Source: an uncultured Lachnospiraceae bacterium
GTDB lineage: Bacteria; Bacillota; Clostridia; Lachnospirales; Lachnospiraceae
NCBI GenBank assembly: GCA_947246015.1
Contig: CAMXQE010000004.1
Span: 1 to 64,000 of the forward strand
Direction: 5' to 3'
DNA length: 64,000 nucleotides
The notes beneath the pieces were generated by a model. It saw only the letters and a program-made list of their open reading frames with translations. It had not been told where the DNA came from and did no database searches. Every line of letters starts with the position of its first letter. The first letter of the stretch is position 1. Positions 15,997-26,056 of the stretch are shown here, in pieces. The position numbers and the translations under genes were made by a program.

Positions 15997-16284
15997 ATGA
16001 AAATATGTTTCAGGCAGACTACTTATAACGCTTCCGAAATAAGCGAAAAAGAACTTCAAAGAAACAGTATTTTAGCAGATTTGGAGAAAACCCGCCGTGC
16101 TCTGGAAGATGCCTATACCGGATTTGACAGCGTAACGGACCCCGATTTGATTGACTGCTATATTTACGAAGTTAACTCCGTCCTAAAAAGGTACAAGTTC
16201 CTATTAGAACAGGCAGCAAAAATCAATTTGCTGCCTGAAGAAGAACTACACCCGGAATCCCCTGTCAATGCCCTGATCGGCTAG
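15997..16284 (+). CDS. YaaL/DUF2508 family small protein
   Basis: This 95-residue, mostly helical cytoplasmic protein contains DCYIYEVNSVLKRYKFLLEQA near its end, the pattern of the DUF2508 (YaaL) family, which sits beside bofA in many Firmicutes. A clear ribosome site AAAGGGG lies before the ATG. The function of the family is unknown; genomic context hints at sporulation. Its last 39 bp overlap tail-to-tail with the fliS gene on the other strand, leaving no room for a terminator between them. Confidence 0.75.
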   Translation: MKICFRQTTYNASEISEKELQRNSILADLEKTRRALEDAYTGFDSVTDPDLIDCYIYEVNSVLKRYKFLLEQAAKINLLPEEELHPESPVNALIG

Positions 16285-16722
16285 GTTTTCCGTTAAACTG
16301 TTTCTGCCGTAAGTAAGACCGGCATAAACGGTCTGTACATTAGACATAACCGGACCGGAGGTATCCATTTCACCGAGCTTCTCATACGACGCATGAAGCT
16401 GCCCGGCGACTTTACTTACATTTTCTAATGGCTCTGTGCTATTGCGAACCTCCGCTCTGGCTAATTCCCTGTTCATATACAGATACAGCTGCAGGAAATT
16501 CATTGCCAGCTCATACTCAAAATTAAGGGAAGCCAAAAGTTCATTTACGCACCCCCGCGCTTTCCGTATGCCTTCCCGGAATCCTCCGCGGTCCTCTCCG
16601 GCATGAGCTTCTTTCGCCTCACCAACATAAATCAGAAGCATCTCATACAGGATTGTCACAAGCTGGGTCTTATTTGCCTGTGTGATTTTTAATGTATACT
16701 CCTGTTTCAATTCCTTTGTCAT
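16246..16722 (-). CDS. fliS: Flagellar export chaperone FliS
   Basis: The 158-residue protein has the FliS pattern: an N-terminal helix starting YTLKITQANKTQLVTILYEM, then a four-helix bundle with MNFLQLYLYMNRELARAEV. FliS caps the C-terminus of unexported flagellin to stop polymerisation in the cytoplasm. The gene lies 37 bp after the flagellin gene on the same strand, its usual partner. It is a little longer than the usual 125-135 residues, with a charged insert (HAGEDRGG) and a C-terminal extension. Confidence 0.8.
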   Translation of the reverse strand: MTKELKQEYTLKITQANKTQLVTILYEMLLIYVGEAKEAHAGEDRGGFREGIRKARGCVNELLASLNFEYELAMNFLQLYLYMNRELARAEVRNSTEPLENVSKVAGQLHASYEKLGEMDTSGPVMSNVQTVYAGLTYGRNSLTENLADQGIDRGFRV

Positions 16723-16759
16723 ATGAAACCAAGCCTTTCTAAATTACATTACCGATTCA

Positions 16760-17902
16760 TTACTGCAGAAGCTGGAGTACCTGCGCCGGTCTTTCATTCG
16801 CCTGCGCCAGCATCGACATACTCGCCTGGGATATTACCTGCATCGTTGTATATTCCGTCATTTCCTCTGCCATATCCACATCCATAATCCGGGAATAAGC
16901 AGCAGTCATATTCTCGTCAGTGATATCCAGATTGCTGATTGTATGTTCCAGCCTGTTCTGATATGCACCGAGACGGCTTCTGACGCTGGAAATATAGGAT
17001 ATAGCGCCCTTTACACTCTCTATCCCTTCCCAGGAATTTTCCGCCGTTGTCAAATCCAGATTTTTGATTCCCAGCTCTTCCAGCGAAACAGTCGGGATAC
17101 GGATATCCAGAATCTGCCCTTCCTGCGCTCCTGTCTGCATGGTCATCGCACCCAGCCCGGTTATGTTCAAATCCATATTGTTTATATTAACGGTAGCAGC
17201 ACCGCCCATTCCGTTGATTTTCAGATTAATTTCAAAGTCCGCTTTGGAAGCGCTCTTGATTTTGAGGATATTTCCGTTTACCTCTGTTATCTCTGCATCC
17301 GGAGCCATCGGCAGTCCTGTAATTGCCTGACCGACAAGACTGCTGGGATTCGTGTCCACTATATCGCCGTTCGCATCCAGATTGATGGTCTGGGCCATCG
17401 AAATCTGATAGAGTCCGGGCACTACCTGATCCGAATAATATCCTACCTTGACATTCGGATTGTTCGTATAACCTTTCATATCAAAATTGCCGTCCAAAAG
17501 GGTCGCCCCGTTAAACTGCGTATCAGATGCAATTCTGGTAACCTCCGCCTTTAACTGCTTAATCTCTTCCTGTATCGTCGCCCTGTCACCATCACTCCAG
17601 GTGCCGTTGCTCGACTTAACTGCCAATTCATTCATTCTCTGTAAAATATCGTGTATTTCAGACAGCGCACCGTCCGCTGTCTCTATTACGGATATGGCAT
17701 CGCTGCTGTTCTGGGTCGCCGCGGCAATTCCGGTCAGCTGCGCGTTCATTCTCTTTCCCATAGCCATTCCCGCCGGATTATCCTTCGCTTCCACTACTTT
17801 CAAACCGGAAGACAGTCTCTGCAAAGACTTGGCAAGCTTATTGTCATTCCTGTTCAATGCATTGTTGGCAATCATTGCCGATGTATTATAACAAATCTTC
17901 AT
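16760..17902 (-). CDS. hag: Flagellin
   Basis: This 380-residue protein has the two conserved flagellin ends. The N-terminal D0/D1 part contains SLQRLSSGLKVVEAKDNPAG and the C-terminal part contains NRLEHTISNLDITDENMTAA, ending PAQVLQLLQ. The middle (about 150-290) is the variable surface-exposed region. Subunits are secreted through the flagellar apparatus and form the filament; the last helix is the FliS binding site. The N-terminal MKICYNTSAMIANNALNRND departs from the common MRINHNIAALN form. It lies 11 bp after the 1043-residue gene, so the two are co-transcribed. Confidence 0.95.
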   Translation of the reverse strand: MKICYNTSAMIANNALNRNDNKLAKSLQRLSSGLKVVEAKDNPAGMAMGKRMNAQLTGIAAATQNSSDAISVIETADGALSEIHDILQRMNELAVKSSNGTWSDGDRATIQEEIKQLKAEVTRIASDTQFNGATLLDGNFDMKGYTNNPNVKVGYYSDQVVPGLYQISMAQTINLDANGDIVDTNPSSLVGQAITGLPMAPDAEITEVNGNILKIKSASKADFEINLKINGMGGAATVNINNMDLNITGLGAMTMQTGAQEGQILDIRIPTVSLEELGIKNLDLTTAENSWEGIESVKGAISYISSVRSRLGAYQNRLEHTISNLDITDENMTAAYSRIMDVDMAEEMTEYTTMQVISQASMSMLAQANERPAQVLQLLQ

Positions 17903-17913
17903 AACCTATCCCT

Positions 17914-20900
17914 CTACCTTTCCTGTACGTATTGAATGAAAATCTTCGCTGTCTCATACAGCTTCTTTGTAGACACTGCCTGCTGTGTATCCGCTGCCTC
18001 TTCCCTTCCGGCCGCCCTGGATACTGCTGACAGATCCAATCCACTGTTATATATTACATTCATGCTTACTGTTTCTATATCGGCATGTTTGAACATTTTC
18101 TTTAACGCTTCGCCCGACCGTTCAAAAACATCCGCTCCCGTCCTGCTTTCACAGACAATATAACCGCTTAGCTGGTATCCCGCTGCGCCTTTATCCGTTA
18201 TCTGGAATTGCGCCGCCACTTTTCCGTAATACTCCGTATCCATCGCAGCAGTTACCTTACCGGCATCGCCACTCTTATGTATGATTTTCAGATTGATGGA
18301 AGTTACCTCATCACCTATCCTGACCGGCACCTCGTAGTTTTCTTCTTTTGCCATATTGCCGCTTAAGGATATCTGTTTATACAGGCTCTGAATTTCCCGC
18401 ATATCAATCCTGCCGGTATCCTCCCGTTCAAATACGGAAGCTTCTAACACATCCCTATACACCCGTACTAACTGTCCGTAAGCTTCCTTTGCCGAATCCG
18501 CATCCGTCATGCTTTCCTGCAGTCTGGCCACTGCCTCCTCTAATACTTCCCTGCTGCCGCTTTCACCGGCAAGTTCGTACATCCTTTCTGCTGCCTTTCC
18601 GCGCTCTTTCATCAGCAATCCGGCCGCCAGCAGATTGTCGGCAGTAACAGGCTGTTCAAAATCCAGTAATTCACGTATTACCGCATCTTCCGCATCTACA
18701 TCCTGCCGGAACCGGGAAGCCTGCTGCTTTACATATGCAGTATCCATCTCTTCATCCGGCTCTGCCCCATCAAGCATCTGCGCATACTGTTCCAGACTTA
18801 CATCCCCGTCGGCCGGCATTTGATTCATTTTACTGCCGTCCAATTTATCATAGATGCCTTCCGCCAGCTTTTTATAATAACCTATCATAAAGCTGCTTTC
18901 AATCTGTTCCGATATACTCTTATGTTTATTGGAAGTTTTTATTCCTGCAAAACTATCGTCTATCTTTACATCCATGCCGCGCTTTTTACTGCTTCTCACA
19001 GCGGTAAGAAGATTTTTCAACGTCGGCTCTATGCCCTGCTGCAGCAATGCACCGATTGCCGCCCCGTCCGTCTTTTCCAGCTGGCGGAACAGACGGTAGA
19101 TACCAATGTAGGCTTCTTTTTCCACATCCGTAATGGCATGGTTCTTCTCTAACTTATATAAATATTTGCTGTATTTTTCAAATTCCTGCTCCGGATTTCT
19201 CTCCTGATTGTTCAGATAATTCTCCAAGTCCTGCATATCCATGGAAAGAGGATTCACTCCCTCCCGAATCATCTGCATCGTTGCGGCGGGCGTCATCTTA
19301 TTCAATACTCTCTGGATGGTCAAATCTGTCGTTTTAACAGCCTCTACATTTTCTTCCGATACTTCCATATGGTTATATCCCAAAATCCTGACTGCACGCC
19401 TGTTGGCTTCCGATACTTCCATATTTATATCTTTCAGCAAATCATCCACATTCCGAAACGCTTTCTTTATAGAATCTCCCAAATCCTCTCTCGGAACCGT
19501 CTTCAGGGCCTCATAGCTTTCTCCTGCCTTTTCATAAGCGCTGCGTAAAACGGCGCCCTCCTCATAAGCCCTGCGAAGGGTAACTGTCCCCCCGGTAAAC
19601 GAAACGGATGTTATACTAAGCCGTACACCGTTCTGAAAGTAAAGCTTTCCTACCAGCGCCGCCGGCATAACTGCCAGCTCCTGCACAGTAGACATCGTTT
19701 CTTTATAAAGCGCCGAACGGCTGCCCGCACCTCCTACACCGCCTTCGCCAAACAGCTTCTCCTCTGTCTGTTTGTTTACTGCTTTCAGTGCATCCACCAG
19801 TTCTTCCAATTGCGCCGTATCAATGGAGAATCCTTTCCTTATCAAGCGGAGATTGGCCTCTACACTCATCTGAAGCCTTACTTCTTCCATCAGCTGCCTG
19901 CCGCCATAGCTAACTGTATGGCTCTCCGTACGGACACTCATATTCAGCTGCAGCTGACTTGCCTTAAGGATACGCAGATTCAGTTTTTTCCCTTCCGCCT
20001 CCGCTTTATCCACCGCTTCATCGCTAATGGAATCCACATCATCCATATACCCTATTGCTTTTTCCAAAGCGGTTCTGTCATCCGCCACATCCGCAGCCGT
20101 CGTTTTTTTACCGTCGGCAATTGCTGTGGAAACGGCTGAAACAATCTTTTCAACGGTATTGGGTATTTCCAGATTCTTAAGTTTGTAAAGCGCATCTATG
20201 GATTCTTCCGTAAGAGGCATCCCTTTCTCTATCAGCCATCTTGCATCACCCAGCGTCTCTTCCGAAACGGTAAGTCCTGCCTGCTCAATCACCTTTTCCA
20301 TCTGAGGCTGAAGCTGCTGCCAGTTATACTCCTCCGCCTTTTTCGCATAATAACCGATATCATCCTGATAATATCCCCTGCCCTGTTTATCCGCATCTGC
20401 CAAAGCGCTGTACTGTGCACGGTAAATATTGTCAATCGTCGGTTCCATATGATTGCGAATCATATATTTTATGGTACCGTCGCCCAGGGAATTAAGCTGT
20501 GTTACCATGTCATACGCTTTCATTACTTCTTCTACATTTTCTTTTGTGACAGGTATGTCACGTTCACCGAACTGTTTTACGATTTCTTCTGCAAAAGCCG
20601 CGCTTCCCGTAATCTGTGTCAGCGTCTCCACATCCAAATCGTCCGTATAACCTGCTATATTGCTGCCGCCTTTTACCAGGGCCGCTTTAATTTCATCGAC
20701 AATCGTAACAACCGTCTCTATCTCCGTATTGCCGGGATGATATCCTTCCTCCTGAAGCTTTGCAAAATCTTCATCGGACATAACATTAGACATTACTACC
20801 ATATAGTCTTTCTGCGTGGCAACATCAATCTGCCCCGCATCCTGCATAACATCTTCTACGGTCTTTCCCTGACCTTCATAAGCGGTGTTATCCATAACTG

Positions 20901-21045
20901 TGCCAGAAATGTCTAATGCGAATACTCCTTTGGAGTTTACCTGTGAAGTTGTTGCCCTGTCTACATTTGCATTATTGGGACGGACTCCCAAAGCATGGTT
21001 CATGACTTCCTTCTCTGTCCTGTCATTTTCAAAAATTATATTCAT
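17914..21045 (-). CDS. 1043-residue flagellin-linked protein of unknown function (possibly DUF6240)
   Basis: A very long, mostly helical, charged protein without a signal peptide or membrane helix. Recurrent short segments of the form EGxxxTxENIxAxxxxxxLxxT (for example VTKENVEEVMKAYD, VSEENVEAVKTTDL) suggest repeated helical units across residues 100-850. The last 130 residues look beta-rich (VRIGDEVTSINLKIIHKSGD, then GKVAAQFQITDKG) and recall the C-terminal domain of the hook-length protein FliK. It is transcribed with flagellin and fliS. The start has a good site (ACGGAGAAAAT). From memory it may match DUF6240. No function can be assigned; a flagellar secretion or assembly role is inference. 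Confidence 0.6.
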   Translation of the reverse strand: MNIIFENDRTEKEVMNHALGVRPNNANVDRATTSQVNSKGVFALDISGTVMDNTAYEGQGKTVEDVMQDAGQIDVATQKDYMVVMSNVMSDEDFAKLQEEGYHPGNTEIETVVTIVDEIKAALVKGGSNIAGYTDDLDVETLTQITGSAAFAEEIVKQFGERDIPVTKENVEEVMKAYDMVTQLNSLGDGTIKYMIRNHMEPTIDNIYRAQYSALADADKQGRGYYQDDIGYYAKKAEEYNWQQLQPQMEKVIEQAGLTVSEETLGDARWLIEKGMPLTEESIDALYKLKNLEIPNTVEKIVSAVSTAIADGKKTTAADVADDRTALEKAIGYMDDVDSISDEAVDKAEAEGKKLNLRILKASQLQLNMSVRTESHTVSYGGRQLMEEVRLQMSVEANLRLIRKGFSIDTAQLEELVDALKAVNKQTEEKLFGEGGVGGAGSRSALYKETMSTVQELAVMPAALVGKLYFQNGVRLSITSVSFTGGTVTLRRAYEEGAVLRSAYEKAGESYEALKTVPREDLGDSIKKAFRNVDDLLKDINMEVSEANRRAVRILGYNHMEVSEENVEAVKTTDLTIQRVLNKMTPAATMQMIREGVNPLSMDMQDLENYLNNQERNPEQEFEKYSKYLYKLEKNHAITDVEKEAYIGIYRLFRQLEKTDGAAIGALLQQGIEPTLKNLLTAVRSSKKRGMDVKIDDSFAGIKTSNKHKSISEQIESSFMIGYYKKLAEGIYDKLDGSKMNQMPADGDVSLEQYAQMLDGAEPDEEMDTAYVKQQASRFRQDVDAEDAVIRELLDFEQPVTADNLLAAGLLMKERGKAAERMYELAGESGSREVLEEAVARLQESMTDADSAKEAYGQLVRVYRDVLEASVFEREDTGRIDMREIQSLYKQISLSGNMAKEENYEVPVRIGDEVTSINLKIIHKSGDAGKVTAAMDTEYYGKVAAQFQITDKGAAGYQLSGYIVCESRTGADVFERSGEALKKMFKHADIETVSMNVIYNSGLDLSAVSRAAGREEAADTQQAVSTKKLYETAKIFIQYVQER

Positions 21046-21094
21046 ATTTTCTCCGTCCTGTGTAGATTTGAGGGTTAATAAATTCCGTTAAATA

Positions 21095-21126
21095 AAAGGG
21101 TGAACAATGTAATATGTTCACCCTTT
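21095..21126. terminator. Rho-independent terminator after glgB
   Basis: A perfect 12-bp stem, AAAGGGTGAACA (21095-21106) with TGTTCACCCTTT (21115-21126) and an eight-base loop, lies 32 bp after the glgB stop. On the minus strand it is followed by TATTTAA. It isolates glgB from the flagellin unit, whose transcription must start between here and 21045. Confidence 0.85.
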
Positions 21127-21157
21127 ATTTCGGCACAATATATCGATTTCTTAACCT

Positions 21158-23098
21158 TTAGAAGACAAAAACAGCAGCCGTATAAGGCGGTAAATCAAAG
21201 GTAATGCTGTAATCTTTGTAATTTACCTGTTCTTTCTCTTTCACTGCGGTCAGCTCCGCGGGTATCACATTCCCGTTTCCGCCAAAACGCGCTTCGTCAC
21301 TGTTCAATAACAGTTTATACTTTTTCTTCTTCGGTACGCCGACCTGATAATTTTCCCGCATCATAGGCGTCATATTCAATACGAATAACAGATTATTCTT
21401 TCCGCCCGAGGATTTCCTGAAAAAGCTGTAAGTACTGCGTTCCGCGTCATCCGCATTCAGCCATTCAAAACCATCCCAGCTGTTATCGGCTTCATACATA
21501 CAAGGGTATTTCCGATAAATATTCAAAAGTTCTTTCACATATTCATGCATCCCCTTGTTTAAAGGCTCGCCTAACAGGAACCAGTCCAATTCCCTCTCTT
21601 CGCTCCATTCCCTTTCCTGTGCGAAGTCCTGTCCCATGAAAAGCAGCTTCTTTCCCGAATGACCGAACATATAAGTATAGCCTACCCGCAGGTTTGCATA
21701 TTTATCCACCTGATATCCGGGCATCTTATTTACCATGGAACATTTCAGATGCACCACCTCATCATGGGATATCGGTAAAATATAATTGTCCTAATCATTA
21801 TAGCTCATATCAAAAGTCATGGCATAGTGATTATTTTTCCTGAACAGCGGGTCCAGCTTCATATATTCGCAGAAGTCATGCATCCAGCCCATATTCCACT
21901 TGAAACTGAAACCAAGCCCGTCGTCCTCTATGTCTCCCGTCACTTTCGGCCATGCCGTTGATTCTTCAGCAATCGTCATAAATCCCGGATAAGTACCGAG
22001 TATTACCGAATTCAGATGTTTGAAAAATTCAATTGCCTCCAGATTCTTATTTCCGCCGTATTTGTTCGGAAGCCACTGTCCGTCCTGTTTCCCGTAATCC
22101 AGATACAGCATGGATGCCACCGCATCCACACGGATTCCGTCCACATGAAATTCCTTCAGCCAGAATAAAGCATTTGCAATGAGGAAATTCTTTACTTCCG
22201 TCTTCCCGTAATTGAAAATCTTCGTTCCCCAATCGGGATGTTCGCCCAGCCGCTTATCCGGATGCTCAAAGATACATTGTCCGTCAAACTCCGCAAGCCC
22301 ATGCTCATCCGTTGCAAAATGGGCAGGCACCCAGTCTAAAATCACCCCGATTTTATTTTTATGAAGTTTATTTACCAAATACATAAAGTCTGTCGGTTCT
22401 CCATACCGGGAGGTAGGCGCATAATATCCCGTTACCTGATATCCCCAGGAACCGTCATAAGGGTATTCCGCAATCCCCATCAGTTCGATATGGGTATATT
22501 TCATCTCTTTCAGATATTCCACAATACGATCCGCAAATTCCCTGTAATTATAAAAACCGTCCGGCGTCCCGTTCGGATGTTTCATCCATGAACCGATATT
22601 ACATTCATAAATTGCCAGGGGCTCTTTCGTCTGGTCCTTTCCTTCCCTCTCCTTCAGCCATTCTTCATCCGACCATACAAACCCGGATAAGTCCGTTGTC
22701 TTAGACGCATTTCCGGGCCTGAACTCCGCGTAATTGGCAAAAGGGTCCGCCTTGTACAATTTCCTTCCGTCCGGCGTCCTGACCAAAAACTTATACAGCT
22801 CATTTACGCCTACTCCCGGAATAAATAGTGCATGAATGCCTCCCGGCCCAAGGCGCTTCATCTCGTACATATTCTCATCCCAGTCATTAAATGTACCAAT
22901 CACATGAACACTTGCCGCATTAGGCGCCCACACGCCGAAAAACATCCCCTTTACACCATCCTCTACCGAAGGATGCGCTCCCAGCTTCTTGTAAATATCA
23001 TAATGCGTACCCTGTGCAAATAAATACTGGTCCGCTTCTGAAATAAATACCTGCTGTTCCTGCTGTACTGCTTTTGGTTTTTTCTTTGATGCTGCCAT
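21158..23098 (-). pseudogene. glgB: 1,4-alpha-glucan branching enzyme interrupted by one in-frame amber codon
   Basis: The reading frame encodes 646 codons of a GH13 branching enzyme and is intact except for TAG at 21791-21793 (codon 436). Before it lie the CBM48 domain and barrel with the nucleophile Asp325 (GIRVDAVAS) and the acid/base Glu in TIAEEST. After it the same frame continues DNYILPISHDEVVH, with the third catalytic Asp at 446, exactly 121 residues after the first as in E. coli GlgB, and the C-terminal beta domain. There is no frameshift. A truncated product would lack the third catalytic residue. Options are a recent nonsense mutation, a sequencing error or suppression. The start has a GGGGG ribosome site and lies 42 bp after the upstream gene. 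Confidence 0.88.
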
Positions 23099-23140
23099 AA
23101 ATACTACCCCCTGGTTTTTATTTGTTTATAATCTCATTTG

Positions 23141-25951
23141 CTAATAGTGCATGAAATCTTTCTCACGGAGAATAATCATATCCTCCGCATCATACCGCTT
23201 CCCAAACAATATATCAAAGAAATGCTTCGGATTTTTCTTATCCGCAAAATAAATCGCATCATCCACAAGTTCCTTCACTTCCGCCACCGTCACTTCATGG
23301 TCGCTGGTCTGCATGTCCGCAATCCTTGTATGAAGCGCCAAAATACCCAGTTCGTCAATAGAGTACTCCATTTCATCCGCATACTGTCTGGCATATTCCA
23401 CAAGTGCCTGATCATCCAACGACTCTATATCGATTCTGGCATTAAAATTATCCATGAGTGCGCGGTTTTTACGAAGGAAAATATTCATCTCATCCTTCTT
23501 CCCCTCCATAATCACGAAAATACCTCTGTTTTCTTTAGCCAGCGCTTTGTTAAGGTCTGTAGCGGTACCGCTTGACATATCCGTCGCATGTTCTATAATC
23601 AGCGCACCGTCCGACAGCTTGGATAACGTCGCCGGTACATCCTTTTTATTTAATGTTTCCCCTGAGATTTTTGCAACTTTCCCTGAGAAATTACGGTCGG
23701 TCAGCTGCATCATGCGCACAAGATTTTTAGCCAAATCCAAAGTTCCCGCTTCTTCTTCCCCCGTAACAATGACATTGCCGTTGTACGAGTCCATATTCAT
23801 CTCTTCGATTGCATGAAGAATCTGTTCTTTGGCTTTCCTGTTATGGGCAAATCTTCCAAACAGCTCTTTTTCTTCTGCGGTGAATGAACGGGGTTTATGT
23901 TCCTCATGCACATCGGTCTTTATCTTCTGCACAGGCCATTCTGCTTTCTCTTCCCCACTCCCGCCGGCCGCTTCGTCTTCCTTTACACGGTTTTCTGTTG
24001 CCGTTTCTGATCCGGCCGTTTCTTTTATCTCTTTAATCCCGTCTGTCGTTTCTATTTCTTTTTTCTCTTCTATTTCCTCTATTTCTTCAATTTCTTCTTT
24101 TTCTTCTATTGACACACTTTCTTCTGTTGATATTTTTTCTTTCGGTATCTTTTTCTCCGGCAAATCCTCCTCCGGCGCTTTCTTCTGTATGCTTTCCGCC
24201 TGTAAATCTTTTCCGGATTCTGTTTCCGGTAATTCCTTTGGTTCCTTCTTATTGCTTTCTACGGCTTCCATCGCTTCGGCATCAGCAGTTCCCACTGCAG
24301 CGCCCTCCTCCGGAAGCATCAGCACCCCGGCGGCTTCGTCCTTCGTTGCCTCATCAAATTCCGAAAGCAGACTGCCCGTATGCTGCTCTACCCGCTTACG
24401 CACATCCTCCCGCCGCTTTTCCTCATTTTCCCGTTTCATCCGTTCCCATTCCGCCATAATGTCGGTAATGTTCATCTGACCCGTTATCTGCTTTTCAACT
24501 TTGCTGCTGTTTGGCACGACCAAACTAATCTGTCCGTCATATTCCTGGGAAAGCATCTGCTCAAAGCCTGACGGCTTATGAGGCTTCATCAGGTTAGGCT
24601 GCGCCTGTATCGTCTCAGGTATTCCGCTGCCGGCAGTATCCGGCTCGTCCGGCTCCGGTTCCGGCTGCTCTACAATCTGATACGGCGGCATTTTCTGCTC
24701 CGCCATGGCAAAACGCGAAGGCAGGGTAACCGGATACACAACTCTTTTTCTGGGTGCAATTTCCTTGGTGTCTCCCAAATTGATTCTTTTTGTATCCTGC
24801 TGTAAAATATCTTTTATATCTTCTTCAAAAAATACCTCTTCCAAAGCAATCCGGGATTCCTGCTGCTGAGGCGCCGCCGGTTTCTCCGGCTCTTCGACTG
24901 ACTCCTCCGGCTCCTCCTCGTCCTCATCCAGCTCCACAAATTCCAGTTCCCCAATCTGTAATGCTTTTTTAGGGGAATCCTGAATTTCCTGCCGCATGTC
25001 TCCGGTCTCCTGCAATAGCGGTGCCACAATGGATTCCACAATCGGTTCCAAAGAATCTGTCTCCGGCTGCTCATTTCCTCCATCCCCTAAAATTTCTTTC
25101 ATGCTTTCCGCCAGTTCCCTTTGCAGGTTAATGGTATTATACTGTCCTAAATCCACTGTCTTGACCTTAAAATCTTCCTCAGGCCTGGATTCTTCTTTCT
25201 CTTCAGGTACATAACCGGCCGGCTCTTCCTCCGGTTCCTCTCCGGTATCAGGAGCTTCTGCTTCCTCCGGCTCTTCTTCCTCCGCCGTCTCTTCCTCTTC
25301 CTCCGGCTCTTCGGGCGGTTTCTCCACTCCCTGCTTTATCTGAAGATATTTCTCCTGCTGCGCTTCATTCAAAGGCTGGTGAAGCTGCTTTAATTCCAAT
25401 GCCTTTAAGACATATCTTCCCTCGCCGAACCATAGAATCATCTCGTCGCATTCTTCGACGCATTTTGTTTCCAATCCAACCCTATGATAAAGATATGCCA
25501 GTTCATAAGCCCATTTTTCCCGATAATCCCGCTTCTTAAACTCTTCTAAAACCGCAATGCGTTCTTCCAGACTTACATCCTGTGCTTCGTATAATTTATA
25601 CTGTAATATATATCTTCCGGTATCCTTTGGAGCAATCTGCACAAATTCCTTATAATATTCTATTGCCTGTACAAATTCTCCCATCTTAATGGAAAGTTCG
25701 CACAAAGAATAAACGATAAGCCGGCCTCCCGGATGTCGTTCGTATGCCATTAATAAAATATCTTTACTTTCCTGAAACCTACGGTTAATTTTATATAAAT
25801 CGCTGATGGTACAGAGCATCATTACGCTCTTTACCCTATGCCAGTCGATGGTATCCGCGATTTTGACCGCCTCGGCAAATTCCCCTTTGGCAATTAAGGC
25901 CTTTATTTCCTCCGCACGTACTTTGTATTCGTACTTATCCAAGGTGCTCAC
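23141..25951 (-). CDS. TPR / acidic linker / degenerate AAA+ protein
   Basis: This 936-residue cytoplasmic protein has three visible regions. Residues 1-200 form TPR-like helical pairs ([33 protein letters not shown]). Residues 210-670 are a low-complexity, strongly acidic linker rich in Glu and Pro. Residues 680-930 resemble an AAA+ module of the CbxX type. There the P-loop position reads [14 protein letters not shown] without the GKT lysine, and the Walker B-like strand reads [10 protein letters not shown]. It should therefore not hydrolyse ATP normally and more likely acts as a scaffold. It is co-transcribed with glgB from the promoter at 26023-26051. Function unknown. Confidence 0.65.
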   Translation of the reverse strand: MSTLDKYEYKVRAEEIKALIAKGEFAEAVKIADTIDWHRVKSVMMLCTISDLYKINRRFQESKDILLMAYERHPGGRLIVYSLCELSIKMGEFVQAIEYYKEFVQIAPKDTGRYILQYKLYEAQDVSLEERIAVLEEFKKRDYREKWAYELAYLYHRVGLETKCVEECDEMILWFGEGRYVLKALELKQLHQPLNEAQQEKYLQIKQGVEKPPEEPEEEEETAEEEEPEEAEAPDTGEEPEEEPAGYVPEEKEESRPEEDFKVKTVDLGQYNTINLQRELAESMKEILGDGGNEQPETDSLEPIVESIVAPLLQETGDMRQEIQDSPKKALQIGELEFVELDEDEEEPEESVEEPEKPAAPQQQESRIALEEVFFEEDIKDILQQDTKRINLGDTKEIAPRKRVVYPVTLPSRFAMAEQKMPPYQIVEQPEPEPDEPDTAGSGIPETIQAQPNLMKPHKPSGFEQMLSQEYDGQISLVVPNSSKVEKQITGQMNITDIMAEWERMKRENEEKRREDVRKRVEQHTGSLLSEFDEATKDEAAGVLMLPEEGAAVGTADAEAMEAVESNKKEPKELPETESGKDLQAESIQKKAPEEDLPEKKIPKEKISTEESVSIEEKEEIEEIEEIEEKKEIETTDGIKEIKETAGSETATENRVKEDEAAGGSGEEKAEWPVQKIKTDVHEEHKPRSFTAEEKELFGRFAHNRKAKEQILHAIEEMNMDSYNGNVIVTGEEEAGTLDLAKNLVRMMQLTDRNFSGKVAKISGETLNKKDVPATLSKLSDGALIIEHATDMSSGTATDLNKALAKENRGIFVIMEGKKDEMNIFLRKNRALMDNFNARIDIESLDDQALVEYARQYADEMEYSIDELGILALHTRIADMQTSDHEVTVAEVKELVDDAIYFADKKNPKHFFDILFGKRYDAEDMIILREKDFMHY

Positions 25952-26022
25952 CTCATAAATCTATCTTTTTCACTTATTGCTTGTTCATCAAAAATCTATA
26001 ATATCCCCATTTTTATTGTCTT

Positions 26023-26051
26023 AGTTTACCATAGGAATTTATCAATGTCAA
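26023..26051 (-). promoter_or_regulatory. Promoter of the TPR-AAA / glgB unit
   Basis: The minus strand carries TTGACA (26046-26051), a 17-base spacer and TAAACT (26023-26028), six bases after the rsmA stop codon and about 75 bp before the start codon of the 936-residue protein. Confidence 0.72.
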
Positions 26052-26056
26052 AATTA

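Noticed and set aside
21791-21793. Programmed recoding (for example pyrrolysine) at the glgB TAG
   Set aside because: No downstream structure stands out, branching enzymes have no known need for a special residue at this place, and no supporting genes are in the window. A nonsense mutation or sequencing error is simpler.
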